Below, one piece after another: positions 25,804 to 33,667 of a stretch of DNA of 35,002 bases (positions are counted from its first letter, which is position 1; every line of letters starts with the position of its first letter). Origin of the DNA: Gammaproteobacteria bacterium (lineage in GTDB: Bacteria; Pseudomonadota; Gammaproteobacteria; Pseudomonadales; Halieaceae). The notes under the pieces were generated by a model, which did not search any database, had not been told where the DNA came from, and was given only the letters and a program-made list of their open reading frames with translations. The position numbers were made by a program, and so were the translations under genes. The stretch covers positions 1 through 35,002 of the forward strand of contig QNFS01000005.1 in the NCBI GenBank assembly GCA_003646415.1, in the 5' to 3' direction.

Positions 25804-26567
25804 GGTGCAACTTCACCGCTGCCAACCGTGACATAGGGGGCAATATTTTTTTTGCTGACATCCACCACCATAACATCCTGGAGGATGTTACGACCTATCA
25901 GGAGTTGGTAATCCAGATGGCTGCGATTGCTCAGGGTAAATTCTGCAGTTTGGCTGATAGAACCGATGGTCACTCCCAGCTTGATAACGGGCCGGCGCTC
26001 AGCCTCAGCTGTGTTCGACTGGATAATAGCGACCATGCGCTTGAGCTTGCGCTCTATAAGCAGGGGCTCACCAGTATCTGGAAGTAGTATCTCAAACCGC
26101 ACCCACCGCTTGCCATCTCGCTCAAACAGCTCGATGTTGCGCGCATCCACAGAGGCCGTTTCGGCACCGGTATCAATCCTGGCGGGGAGGGCCAGTTCCA
26201 GATTCTGCAGCCAAACCTGCTCCAGTTCTCCCACAACCAGTTTGGACGATACTTTCGATGATCCGGCACAGGCCTCAACCGCGGGCATAGGCCCGGATAC
26301 ATCATCCAGAGGCGCTGCGGTTGCCGCTGCCAGCCCCTCGGTCATTTCATCCAGTTGCAGCATTTGCCGATCCAGTCGTTGCGCCTGACTCTGCAATTGC
26401 TCATTGGTCAGGACCTGATTTGCCAGACACTTATCCATACCCGCGATCAGTCGCCCTATGCGTGGGTCCTCAGGTTCCTCAACAGGGGCTATAGCGCTGC
26501 AGGCTGCCAACAACACAGGGATTAGCAGCACTACTGCGAAAAACAGGCTCTTGATAAAGGAACTCAT
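25800..26567 (-). CDS. Retropepsin-like lipoprotein (putative ATP-dependent zinc protease family, PF05618)
   Basis: A 255-residue lipoprotein. The signal peptide ends in the lipobox LLAAC with the lipidated Cys at 23, so it sits on the periplasmic side of a membrane. A short helical region (EQLQSQAQRLDRQMLQLDEM) follows. The C-terminal domain is retropepsin-like, with the aspartyl-protease-type motif ARIDTGAETASVDA (Asp at 132) and a second conserved segment HLDYQLLIGRNILQDVMVVD. Despite the historic family name, the motif is that of an aspartic protease. It is the first gene of the five-gene operon and overlaps the next gene by four bases. A role in processing or regulating the ligase product or the 7TM partner is inference. 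Confidence 0.87.
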   Translation of the reverse strand: MSSFIKSLFFAVVLLIPVLLAACSAIAPVEEPEDPRIGRLIAGMDKCLANQVLTNEQLQSQAQRLDRQMLQLDEMTEGLAAATAAPLDDVSGPMPAVEACAGSSKVSSKLVVGELEQVWLQNLELALPARIDTGAETASVDARNIELFERDGKRWVRFEILLPDTGEPLLIERKLKRMVAIIQSNTAEAERRPVIKLGVTIGSISQTAEFTLSNRSHLDYQLLIGRNILQDVMVVDVSKKNIAPYVTVGSGEVAP

Positions 26568-26652
26568 GGGAATCCAAGTTTAACACAACCACCGGGCTGC
26601 CAACCGGCCAACTCTATCGGGCGCGCAGCACAATGTAAATCACCGGCCTGGG

Positions 26653-26847
26653 TCACTCGAAGGCCAAATCACTGAATTTGCCCACTGAAAAAATCCATGG
26701 GTTGTCCACCAGCAGCGTGTCAATTTGCTGCTGGGTGGCCTGCGCCTCGAACGGGTGCATAACATTATGGCGGTTGATGCCGGTGACCGTCCGATGTACC
26801 CTGACCCGCCGGGGTAAATCCGTGTATTTGCTCTTGCGCACCTTCAT
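26653..26847 (-). CDS. Small uncharacterised protein
   Basis: A 64-residue basic ORF (MKVRKSKYTDLPRRVRVHRT at its N-terminus, ending WIFSVGKFSDLAFE). Codons in its second half are strongly G/C-ending and look coding. A TTG two codons upstream is an alternative start. The ribosome-binding site is weak and the divergent reductase gene starts only 26 bases away, so the promoter of that gene would lie inside this ORF. That counts against it. No family was recognised. Confidence 0.4.
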   Translation of the reverse strand: MKVRKSKYTDLPRRVRVHRTVTGINRHNVMHPFEAQATQQQIDTLLVDNPWIFSVGKFSDLAFE

Positions 26848-26873
26848 GGGCAACCAGAGAAAAGGACAACAGC

Positions 26874-28934
26874 ATGAACTACTTCATCACTGGCGGTACG
26901 GGTTTTATCGGTCGTTTTCTGGTTCCCAAGCTGCTTGATCGCGGCGGCAAGGTATACCTGCTGGTGCGTCCCAGTTCACTGCCCAAAATCGAGGGCCTGC
27001 GCCAGATGTGGGGCGCCACCAGTGAGCAGGTTATCGCCGTGGAGGGGGACCTCAGCAAGCCAAAGTTGGGGGTGAAGCCCGCCTGGATAAAGCAGCGTGC
27101 CGGCAAGATAGACCACTTCTTCCACCTCGCCGCTATTTACGACATGAAAGCCGATGCGCAAAGCCAGCAGATAAGTAATATCGAAGGTACCGCACATGCC
27201 ATCGCACTTTCCAAGGCCCTGCGCGCGGGTTGTTTTCACCAGATAAGTTCCATCGCCGCCGCGGGGCTGTATGACGGCACGTTCACCGAGGATATGTTCG
27301 AGGAGGCCGAGGCGCTGGATCACCCCTACTTCCGTACCAAGCATGACTCCGAGGGACTGGTGCGTAAAGAAAAGCGCATGAAATGGCGTATCTACCGCCC
27401 GGGTATGGTGGTGGGTGATTCCGCTACCGGTGAGATGGACAAGGTGGATGGCCCGTACTATTTCTTCGAGACCCTGAAAAACCTCAGTTCGGTGATTCCT
27501 GAGGGGTTTCCTTTATTGATGAACAAGGCCGGGCGACTCAACATTGTACCTGTGGATTACGTAGTGGCCGCCATAGACTGCCTGGCGCACCTGTCAGATC
27601 ACGATGGGGAGTGCTTCTTTATCACCGACCCGGACGGTATTCGCGTGGGAGATTTGCTAAAGATCATGATGAAAATCTCTGGCGGGCCACAGCTGAAGGC
27701 AGTGGACTCGTCGCTGCTGGACTCCGCCACTATACTGGCGGGGAAGGGCATCGTGCACCTGCCACCGGTGAAGGCACTGGGAGAGCGGCTGGTTTCGAGC
27801 ATGGGAATTCCTCCACAGGTGATTGGCTATATCAATTACCCGACACACTTCGATTCCAGCAAAACACAACAGTTGTTGGCTGAAGAAGATATCAGTTGTC
27901 CGCCTTTTGAGTCCTATGCCCCCACGCTCTGGGACTACTGGCTGCACTTTCTGCGCAAGGAATCCACCTCGATAGTGGGCGAAATCGACGCTCTGTTTAA
28001 CCGCATGATCGGGCGGCCGACACTGGCCGTGCTGCGGCGCAAGGTGAAGGGCAAAGTGGTCGTGGTCACCGGCGCCACCTCCGGTATTGGCAAGGAATGT
28101 GCCCTGCGCCTTGCCAGGGCCGGAGCCACCGTCATCCTGGTGGCGCGGACCGTGGAGAAACTCGATGAAACCCTGGAGGAAATCGCCACTAAGGATGGCG
28201 TGGCCAGGGCCTACTCCTGCGATGTGTCCAACATGGACTCCTGCGACAAACTGGTAGCCGATGTAGTTGCCGATCACGGGCATGTGGACATATTGATCAA
28301 CAATGCCGGTCGTTCGATTCGCCGGTCAGTGCGGCACAGCTACGATCGCCACCATGATTTCGAGCGTACCATGCAGTTGAATTACTTTGGCGCCCTGCGC
28401 CTGATCCTCGGCTTCCTGCCGGGTATGGAGCAGAGGAAAAGCGGCCAGATTATCAATATTTCCTCCATCGGTGTGCTCACCAGCCCGCCGCGCTTTTCAG
28501 CTTATGTGGCATCCAAAGCCGCCCTGGATGCATTCAGCCTCTGTGCCGCGCCGGAATACAATGGAGATAATATCAATTTCACCACCATACACATGCCACT
28601 GGTACGTACACCCATGATTGCACCTACCAGCCTGTACAAGGCCTTCCCCACGCTCTCGCCGGAGCAGGCCAGGGACCTGGTGATAAAGGCGATTATCAGC
28701 AAGCCAAAACGCATATCTACCGGTTTGGGTGTGGCCGGCGCCGTGGCGCAGGCCACCGTACCCAGCGTGACAGAGGCATTTCTCAGCCAGGCCTACGCGC
28801 TGTTCCCGGATTCCGCCGCGGCGCGAGGCTTGTCGGAGGAAGATGCAGCCCGGGAGAAAAAAGATGTCCCCTCCACTAAATTGGCCCTGGCACAAAAAAT
28901 GTTTGCGCAGTTGATGCGCGGGGTTCATTGGTAA
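26874..28934 (+). CDS. Two-domain fatty acyl-CoA reductase (FACoAR type)
   Basis: A 686-residue fusion of two NAD(P)H-binding reductase domains. The N-terminal extended SDR (about 1-375) has TGGTGFIGRFLVPKLLDRGG, HLAAIYD and the YFRTKHDSE catalytic pair. The C-terminal classical SDR (about 390-640) has VTGATSGIGKECALRLARAG, NNAGRSIRRS and SAYVASKAALDAFS. This arrangement matches the Marinobacter fatty acyl-CoA reductases, which reduce acyl-CoA to fatty alcohol for wax esters. AAAAGGA lies seven bases before the ATG. No wax-ester synthase gene is in the window. Homologues in other bacteria are simply called SDR proteins, so the substrate is inference. Confidence 0.85.
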   Translation: MNYFITGGTGFIGRFLVPKLLDRGGKVYLLVRPSSLPKIEGLRQMWGATSEQVIAVEGDLSKPKLGVKPAWIKQRAGKIDHFFHLAAIYDMKADAQSQQISNIEGTAHAIALSKALRAGCFHQISSIAAAGLYDGTFTEDMFEEAEALDHPYFRTKHDSEGLVRKEKRMKWRIYRPGMVVGDSATGEMDKVDGPYYFFETLKNLSSVIPEGFPLLMNKAGRLNIVPVDYVVAAIDCLAHLSDHDGECFFITDPDGIRVGDLLKIMMKISGGPQLKAVDSSLLDSATILAGKGIVHLPPVKALGERLVSSMGIPPQVIGYINYPTHFDSSKTQQLLAEEDISCPPFESYAPTLWDYWLHFLRKESTSIVGEIDALFNRMIGRPTLAVLRRKVKGKVVVVTGATSGIGKECALRLARAGATVILVARTVEKLDETLEEIATKDGVARAYSCDVSNMDSCDKLVADVVADHGHVDILINNAGRSIRRSVRHSYDRHHDFERTMQLNYFGALRLILGFLPGMEQRKSGQIINISSIGVLTSPPRFSAYVASKAALDAFSLCAAPEYNGDNINFTTIHMPLVRTPMIAPTSLYKAFPTLSPEQARDLVIKAIISKPKRISTGLGVAGAVAQATVPSVTEAFLSQAYALFPDSAAARGLSEEDAAREKKDVPSTKLALAQKMFAQLMRGVHW

Positions 28935-29020
28935 GACGCTTCCCTACTCCGCCCGGGGACAGGATGTTCATGTCGCTCGTGCTTGCAGCGGGTGATGGTG
29001 TAGCTTGTCCCACAGTCAAA

Positions 29021-29229
29021 CTATCGGGCAAATTCAAAAGCCTGCAACAGTTTGAAGACACCCAAACCTGACACCACCAGTACGATCAGGCCACCGACTA
29101 TATTGCTGCGCCACCGATTTTTGTAGTCCCCCAGAAGCCGGCCACTATTCATCACGTAAAGCAGGTAGACCGCCACTATGGGCAGCAGAAAGCCATTGGC
29201 GGCTCGCCCGAAGGGAGGCTCTGAATGTT
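29021..29229 (-). pseudogene. C-terminal remnant of an Nramp-type metal transporter
   Basis: Reading from about 29229 to the TAG at 29021-29023 gives about 69 in-frame residues with no start codon, entered just after a TAA. The product contains FGRAANGFLLPIVAVYLLYV, then NRWRSNIVGGLIVLVVSGLG, a membrane-helix pair with the LLGDYKNRW linker I associate with the last helices of Nramp/MntH Mn2+ or Fe2+ transporters. The remaining roughly 350 residues are missing, and the cinA-type gene lies where they would be. The rest of 28935-29251 holds nothing I can identify. Confidence 0.6.
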
Positions 29230-29251
29230 ACATTATGAGTGACGAGGTACA

Positions 29252-29755
29252 CTAGTTTAAATTATCTTCCAGTAAGTCCAGTGCCGCTTGCGTAAAAGCC
29301 CACATATTATCAGTTCGATCAGCCAGGCCTGTTTTCAGGATGATTGTGCACTCTATACCAGGGCCAACCACGGCAATGCAACTCAGACCTGCCGGGTCGC
29401 CATAGCGGGTACCCGTCGGACCGGCAGCCCCTATCTCGCCAATCCCCCAATCCGTATCGAGTTGGCATTGTATTGTTTTAGCCAGGTGAAGAGCCGTGGC
29501 CTCACTCAGTGGTTTGCCGCCAGCCGTATCTATCGATGAATTAAGCAGAGCTTTCCAGGCCTGGCGCGTATAGACCACGCTACCGCCACGATAGTATTTG
29601 GAGGCGCCTGGTATGGCCAATAGTGCTGCTGAAATCAAACCTCCGGTAGATGACTCTGCCACAGCAATGGATTGACCTTTTGCAACCAGTAATTTCCCAA
29701 TATTTTGAGCCAACTCATCCAGGGCTGGTTGAGCCGCATTTAATTTAGTATTCAT
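29252..29755 (-). CDS. pncC: CinA C-terminal-type nicotinamide-nucleotide amidohydrolase
   Basis: A 167-residue protein with only the CinA C-terminal domain, as in PncC, which deamidates nicotinamide mononucleotide to nicotinate mononucleotide in the NAD salvage cycle. Motifs seen are the nucleophile region IAVAESSTGGLISAALLAIP, YRGGSVVYTRQAWKALL, the conserved GAAGPTGTRYGDPAGL, and the usual length. The PncC family runs about 160-170 residues, so it is complete. A purine-rich site (GGGGGGTGA) precedes the ATG. It lies just upstream of the Nramp remnant on the same strand and has no functional link to its neighbours that I can see. Confidence 0.88.
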   Translation of the reverse strand: MNTKLNAAQPALDELAQNIGKLLVAKGQSIAVAESSTGGLISAALLAIPGASKYYRGGSVVYTRQAWKALLNSSIDTAGGKPLSEATALHLAKTIQCQLDTDWGIGEIGAAGPTGTRYGDPAGLSCIAVVGPGIECTIILKTGLADRTDNMWAFTQAALDLLEDNLN

Positions 29756-29856
29756 TCATTTTCACCCCCCAACGTTACTATTTACACTGTTCTGCCTGAT
29801 GACGTTTCACCAAAACTCTGTGTAACTCTAAGGAACATCTGATTAATTCACTATTT

Positions 29857-29926
29857 GTCACCCCCACGGAGGCGGGGGTCCAGTAAGCCCTCAATTTTTC
29901 TGGATTCCCGCCTGCGCGAGAATGAC
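29857..29926. repeat. Degenerate palindromic intergenic repeat (MITE-like)
   Basis: Two 27-base arms (29857-29883 and 29900-29926) form an imperfect inverted repeat around a short AT-rich centre. The right arm, CTGGATTCCCGCCTGCGCGA, resembles a palindromic unit common between genes in many proteobacteria. It could fold into a long hairpin on either strand. It lies in the 206-base gap between the cinA-type gene and the alpha/beta hydrolase gene. The rest of that gap shows nothing else. Confidence 0.65.
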
Positions 29927-29961
29927 GGCATCGTTGGCAAGCCGGCGTTTCCGGATGCGCA

Positions 29962-30855
29962 CTAATTTTTATTTATCAATAATTTTGCTGTCAATTCTGG
30001 AACCTCCATTGGCAGCAGATGCCCGCCATCAATCGAAACAAACTCCCCTTGTGGACACAGTCTTGCTAACTCCTGGTATAACACCTCTGGAAAAGGGCCC
30101 CTGGCAGCATGCACAACCTGAATCGGACAGCGAATGAGGCTGGCGCAATCAAATATATTAATGCTACCAGTCTGATCGAAGATAGCGGCTTCCACTTCAG
30201 GGGGACATGCAAGTTCAACGGTACCGTCTGAACAATCCTTAAAGCCATATTTCAGGTAGAGTTCAAACGCCTGGTTATCCCAGCCTGCAAACATTGGCTT
30301 ACCACGCCATTTATTGCGAGCGACTTCTCTTGAATCCCAGACTGCTCGTCTACGTCTGGCGATATCACTAATACTCTCACCAGGGTTCATGGTAGCGTTG
30401 GGCATTTCCAGGCCAAGGCGGCTGGTTGTCGCTGCATTGGGAACTATCGGAGAGTCCAACATGACAACACGCTGGAATAATTCCGGCTTTGCCGCTGCAG
30501 CAGCCGCCGTGATGACTCCTCCCAGGGAACTACCTACCGCCAGGGCGACCTGTTGCTCTCCTTTTACCGACAATATTTGTTCAGTTAGCCCTAGCAGATC
30601 ATCCACGAGATACTTCCACTGATATGCTTCCGGGGCCGGTGGTGTCGATGACTGGCCATGCCCACGGGTATCAAATGCAATCACATGGTAGTGGGGCAAT
30701 AGATGGTGTACGACGAGTGCCCAGGTGGCGGCACAAAACCCATTTGCATGTGATAACAATGCCAGTGGTTTGTTGTTGCGCCATTCAAAGCCAGCAAGTT
30801 TTATGTCTTTTCCTGACTGCCAGAATCTCAGTTCTGCCCGATTGATACAATTCAT
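29962..30855 (-). CDS. Alpha/beta hydrolase
   Basis: A 297-residue alpha/beta-hydrolase fold protein. It has the oxyanion-hole segment LLSHANGFCAATW, the AFDTRGHGQSS strand-loop typical of esterases and haloalkane- or epoxide-type hydrolases, the nucleophile elbow GSSLGG with its Ser, and the catalytic His in SIDGGHLLPMEVP. The position that usually carries the acidic residue reads VVHAARGPFP, so the third triad member must come from elsewhere or is missing. Substrate is not identifiable. It is monocistronic, divergent from the enoyl-CoA hydratase-like gene across 270 bases. The ribosome-binding site is weak. Confidence 0.85.
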   Translation of the reverse strand: MNCINRAELRFWQSGKDIKLAGFEWRNNKPLALLSHANGFCAATWALVVHHLLPHYHVIAFDTRGHGQSSTPPAPEAYQWKYLVDDLLGLTEQILSVKGEQQVALAVGSSLGGVITAAAAAAKPELFQRVVMLDSPIVPNAATTSRLGLEMPNATMNPGESISDIARRRRAVWDSREVARNKWRGKPMFAGWDNQAFELYLKYGFKDCSDGTVELACPPEVEAAIFDQTGSINIFDCASLIRCPIQVVHAARGPFPEVLYQELARLCPQGEFVSIDGGHLLPMEVPELTAKLLINKN

Positions 30856-31011
30856 AGGATTTTTGGTTACAGTGACGAATTATTCTATGCTACCTGACAA
30901 ACATAAGCTTGAAAATATCGCACTTAGTAAAAAAGTAATGGCGCTTGGCATATCCTCCAGTTAATAGCCAATGAATTTGAATCCGCGTAATCTTTAATAA
31001 CATTTAGGCAC

Positions 31012-31041
31012 TTTTAATATGCTTTCATTTACCTCTATAAT
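31012..31041 (+). promoter_or_regulatory. Putative sigma-70 promoter of the enoyl-CoA hydratase-like gene
   Basis: A perfect TATAAT (31036-31041) lies 18 bases after TTTTAA (31012-31017), a weak -35. The start codon at 31125 is about 80 bases further on. The surrounding 30856-31124 is AT-rich and holds no other feature. Confidence 0.45.
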
Positions 31042-31124
31042 CGAGGGTCTTGATTTCAGGTAGTTTATCTGAAAATTTACAAGGCCACCTCAACCGGTTA
31101 TTTAGTCACAACGGAGTATTCCTT

Positions 31125-31907
31125 ATGTCAAAAGTCATGCTGTTATCTATTGAAGGCGCTATTGCCACGATTACCCTGAATCGCCCTGAACAGTTCAATG
31201 CACTGCACCCGGATAGCCTTGATCTGCTAGAGCAGTATGTGGGGGAAATTGAAGAACGCCCTGAGGTGCGTGCTGTGGTATTGAGAAGTACAGGCAAGGC
31301 ATTCTGTACCGGAGCAGACCTGAAAGCACTGCCGCGCAGCTCGGAAGACCCCCACATTACCGAGCGTTTTTTGCGGCGTTGGTACCGGGCATTCAACCGG
31401 CTGGCTGGCTGTAGCAAGCCGACCATTGTCGTGATACACGGAATGGCGCTGGCCGGCGGACTGGAACTGTTGATGTGCTGTGACCTGGCGATTGCCACGG
31501 AGGATGCGCGGATCGGTGATCAGCATGCCAACTTCGGGCTGCTCGCGGGGGGTGGTGGTACCCAGCGGCTGCCGCGCCTGATCGGTGAGCGGCGCGCCAA
31601 GTGGTTGCTTTATTCGGGGGAGTGGATCAGTGCACATACCGCCGAAGAATGGGGTTTGATCAATGCCGTCGTGCCAGCAGATAAAATAGAAGAGAAACTG
31701 GACGAGATGACCGCCGTTCTGGCATCAAAAAGCCCCGTTGGGTTGGCCTCAACCAAGTTCCTGGTTGACCGTGGCCTGAGTGTTGATCTCGATACCGGGC
31801 TGGATATGGAAGTTAGACTCGCAGCCAAGCACATCTATTCGCAGGATGTGCAGATAGGACTGGATGCCTTTTTGAACAAGAAAAAGCCCGAGTTTATTGG
31901 GCGCTAG
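31125..31907 (+). CDS. Enoyl-CoA hydratase/isomerase family protein with one catalytic Glu replaced
   Basis: A 260-residue crotonase-fold enzyme acting on acyl-CoA thioesters. It shows ITLNRPEQFNAL, the CoA-binding and oxyanion segment KAFCTGADLKAL, and GMALAGGLELLMCCDLAIAT with Glu114 in place of the first catalytic Glu of enoyl-CoA hydratase. The second Glu, which in rat mitochondrial hydratase lies in QPE, is Ala here (QHA, 133-135). It may therefore be an isomerase, thioesterase or other crotonase rather than a true hydratase. I start at ATG 31125 because GGAG lies upstream. An in-frame ATG at 31050 would add 25 unlike residues. It is a single-gene unit. Confidence 0.87.
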   Translation: MSKVMLLSIEGAIATITLNRPEQFNALHPDSLDLLEQYVGEIEERPEVRAVVLRSTGKAFCTGADLKALPRSSEDPHITERFLRRWYRAFNRLAGCSKPTIVVIHGMALAGGLELLMCCDLAIATEDARIGDQHANFGLLAGGGGTQRLPRLIGERRAKWLLYSGEWISAHTAEEWGLINAVVPADKIEEKLDEMTAVLASKSPVGLASTKFLVDRGLSVDLDTGLDMEVRLAAKHIYSQDVQIGLDAFLNKKKPEFIGR

Positions 31908-31975
31908 GCGGATAAAGTGCACTAGTATACTGCGGTGATGAGGAGTGAACCTTCACGATGGTTCAAACGATTCAG

Positions 31976-32434
31976 CTACACTGGCTCACAAATAAATACC
32001 GGAATATCCCGATCTGTGCGTTTTTGATAAACGTCGTAGTCCGGATAATGTTTGCAACACACGGGCCACACAAGCTGTTTCTCCTCTGCATCCGCGCGCC
32101 GCGCACGCAGTCTCATTTTATTATTTTTGTACCGTACTTCGATATCAGGATGCGCGACCAGATTGTTAAACCAAACCGGATTTTTTGGCGCACCGGCCTG
32201 GGAAGCAACGATAATAACGCCCTCTTTGTAGGGCACATACATTAATGGGATTACACGTTTTTTGCCAGACTTTGCGCCGGTCATGGTCACCAGGATAACA
32301 TCATAGCCATTCAGTTTTCCCAATATACGACCACCGCTCCAACGATATATTTTTTCGTTAAGAGATGAAAATACCTTCAGGTATGGAAGAATTTTCGTTA
32401 TTTCTTCAGCTGTAGCGGTCTTCATATTTATCAT
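31976..32434 (-). CDS. Deazaflavin-dependent nitroreductase-like protein (DUF385 / FDOR-A type)
   Basis: A 152-residue split-barrel protein of the nitroreductase family that uses the deazaflavin F420 in mycobacteria. Motifs are VILVTMTGAKSGKKRVIPLM, then ASQAGAPKNPVWFNNLVAHP and IEVRYKN. It has a good AGGAG site six bases before the ATG and is the last gene of a leftward string that includes a PPOX-type protein with a related fold. F420 use in this organism is not shown by anything in the window; a different flavin or haem is possible. Confidence in the family is high and in the cofactor low. Confidence 0.85.
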   Translation of the reverse strand: MINMKTATAEEITKILPYLKVFSSLNEKIYRWSGGRILGKLNGYDVILVTMTGAKSGKKRVIPLMYVPYKEGVIIVASQAGAPKNPVWFNNLVAHPDIEVRYKNNKMRLRARRADAEEKQLVWPVCCKHYPDYDVYQKRTDRDIPVFICEPV

Positions 32435-32506
32435 GGGGTTCTCCTCTGATTCTTTAAGTGCTAACGTTTACTCACCCCATCGAGGACAACTGGTGGCGCG
32501 AAGCGG

Positions 32507-32923
32507 TCAGCCGAAGGGACGCGGTCGAACCCATAACCAACAAGCCACCACCAGCACTCCGAATACTGTATAAGATACAACAAAAACCCATGGCGGTAAC
32601 TGATAATATAAAATGTGACCCAGCCAATAACTTATAAAAGTACCCGAATGAGTTGTACCCTCAGCCTGGGGTCGCAGAGCCATTTCCCAGATGGTCAGGG
32701 GACAAATGACCCCAAACCAGGACTGAACAACGACGATACCAATGGCAATAAGATGCGACACCCGAAACCATAAATTCCTGACCCAGTACCAGCCGCGCAA
32801 TCCCCCGAAAATTATTAGAACCAAACCCACAATCACAAAGGCCACAAACAGCACATGCAGCAGAAGAATTGCATCAGCCGCAAGCAGCAATAAAAAATCG
32901 GGATTGATAGCTTCGTTCTGCAT
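32507..32923 (-). CDS. DUF2784 family membrane protein
   Basis: A 138-residue inner-membrane protein with about four hydrophobic helices: LLLLAADAILLLHVLFVAFV, SHLIAIGIVVVQSWFGVICP, YYQLPPWVFVVSYTVFGVLV and the shorter second segment between the first two. The GLRGWYWVRNLWFRVSHL loop and CPLTIWE are the DUF2784 signature I know. Function is unknown. It lies 72 bases from the DDN-like gene and 37 from the PPOX-type gene on the same strand, so cotranscription is likely. Confidence 0.85.
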   Translation of the reverse strand: MQNEAINPDFLLLLAADAILLLHVLFVAFVIVGLVLIIFGGLRGWYWVRNLWFRVSHLIAIGIVVVQSWFGVICPLTIWEMALRPQAEGTTHSGTFISYWLGHILYYQLPPWVFVVSYTVFGVLVVACWLWVRPRPFG

Positions 32924-32960
32924 ATCACCGGGCTTTTAAGTGACGGGGACCAGGTGCACC

Positions 32961-33500
32961 TTATAAAATTCCGGTGTCTTTATCATTCAGGCTTTTTACA
33001 TTTTTTTCCCGCCAGTATTGTTCAATGCCCGCATTGCCGTGATTATCCGACCACTTGGTCAGTGTTGGCCTCTCACCTTTCAGCTCATAATATGGCACAG
33101 CATAACCACATGAAGTTTGCACCAACTCGAGCTCCAGTTCGAATATCTGCCGGGCGCCCACATACTCGGGAAACAGCGCCACCAGCTCGCCCCACTTCTC
33201 GTCACGGGGGTGAGTAGCTGTAGCCTGGCCGTACAATCTCAAAATTAGCGGTTGCTTATCGAAGGAACAGAACATCACAGTCATTCGGCCATTTTCCAGC
33301 ACGTGTGCCGCTGTTTCATTACCACTGCCAGTCAAATTTAACCAGGCCACTTTGGAACTATTAATAATTCTAAAACTGTCCATTCCCTTGGGAGAAACAC
33401 TGACAAAGCCTTCTGCCCCCGCCGTACCGATAAAATAGAGATGCTGCTCCTTTATAAACTCAATATGTTTGTCGGTAAGTGCTTCAAATTTTTCAGCCAT
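32961..33500 (-). CDS. Pyridoxamine 5'-phosphate oxidase family protein
   Basis: A 179-residue flavin-binding split-barrel protein. It shows YFIGTAGAEGFVSVSPKGMD, AWLNLTGSGNETAAHVLENG and VMFCSFDKQPLILRLYGQAT, the strand order of the PPOX class. The C-terminal segment CGYAVPYYELKGERPTL is found in the subgroup annotated as general stress or FMN-binding proteins. GGAG lies eight bases before the ATG. Substrate and cofactor (FMN, F420 or haem) are not determined by the sequence. A truncated cupin ORF overlaps its start by 49 bases, which is consistent with the deletion described there. Confidence 0.85.
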   Translation of the reverse strand: MAEKFEALTDKHIEFIKEQHLYFIGTAGAEGFVSVSPKGMDSFRIINSSKVAWLNLTGSGNETAAHVLENGRMTVMFCSFDKQPLILRLYGQATATHPRDEKWGELVALFPEYVGARQIFELELELVQTSCGYAVPYYELKGERPTLTKWSDNHGNAGIEQYWREKNVKSLNDKDTGIL

Positions 33501-33667
33501 GACTCATCTCCAATGGAATTCTTGTTGATTACCTTTTGCACCACAAACCGTGCCCGGGCAACCGATACTCCGGGATCATCGGCAGAATTGGATAATTCCG
33601 TGATGAAACAACTTTCATCGAAAAAGTATTCATTCTCGGCATCAAATTGCGAAATGCTAGCTTTCAT
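33452..33667 (-). pseudogene. N-terminal fragment of a second cupin gene
   Basis: The ATG at 33665-33667 overlaps the end of the intact cupin gene by 11 bases. The first 40 residues (EYFFDESCFITELSNSADDP, then GVSVARAR) match the start of a cupin family in which ARAR is followed by a metal-binding beta barrel. Here the barrel is missing: after about residue 41 the frame continues into unrelated sequence (VVQKVINKNSIGDESW) and ends inside the PPOX-type gene. This looks like a 3' truncation by deletion. It might still be translated as a short product. Confidence 0.6.

Noticed and set aside
28497-28928. Minus-strand ORF at the end of the reductase gene
   Set aside because: Antisense shadow of the C-terminal SDR domain, with no motif of its own.
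31918-31975. Hairpin GAACC/GGTTC between convergent genes
   Set aside because: The stem is only five bases with a long loop and no T-run, too weak to call a terminator.
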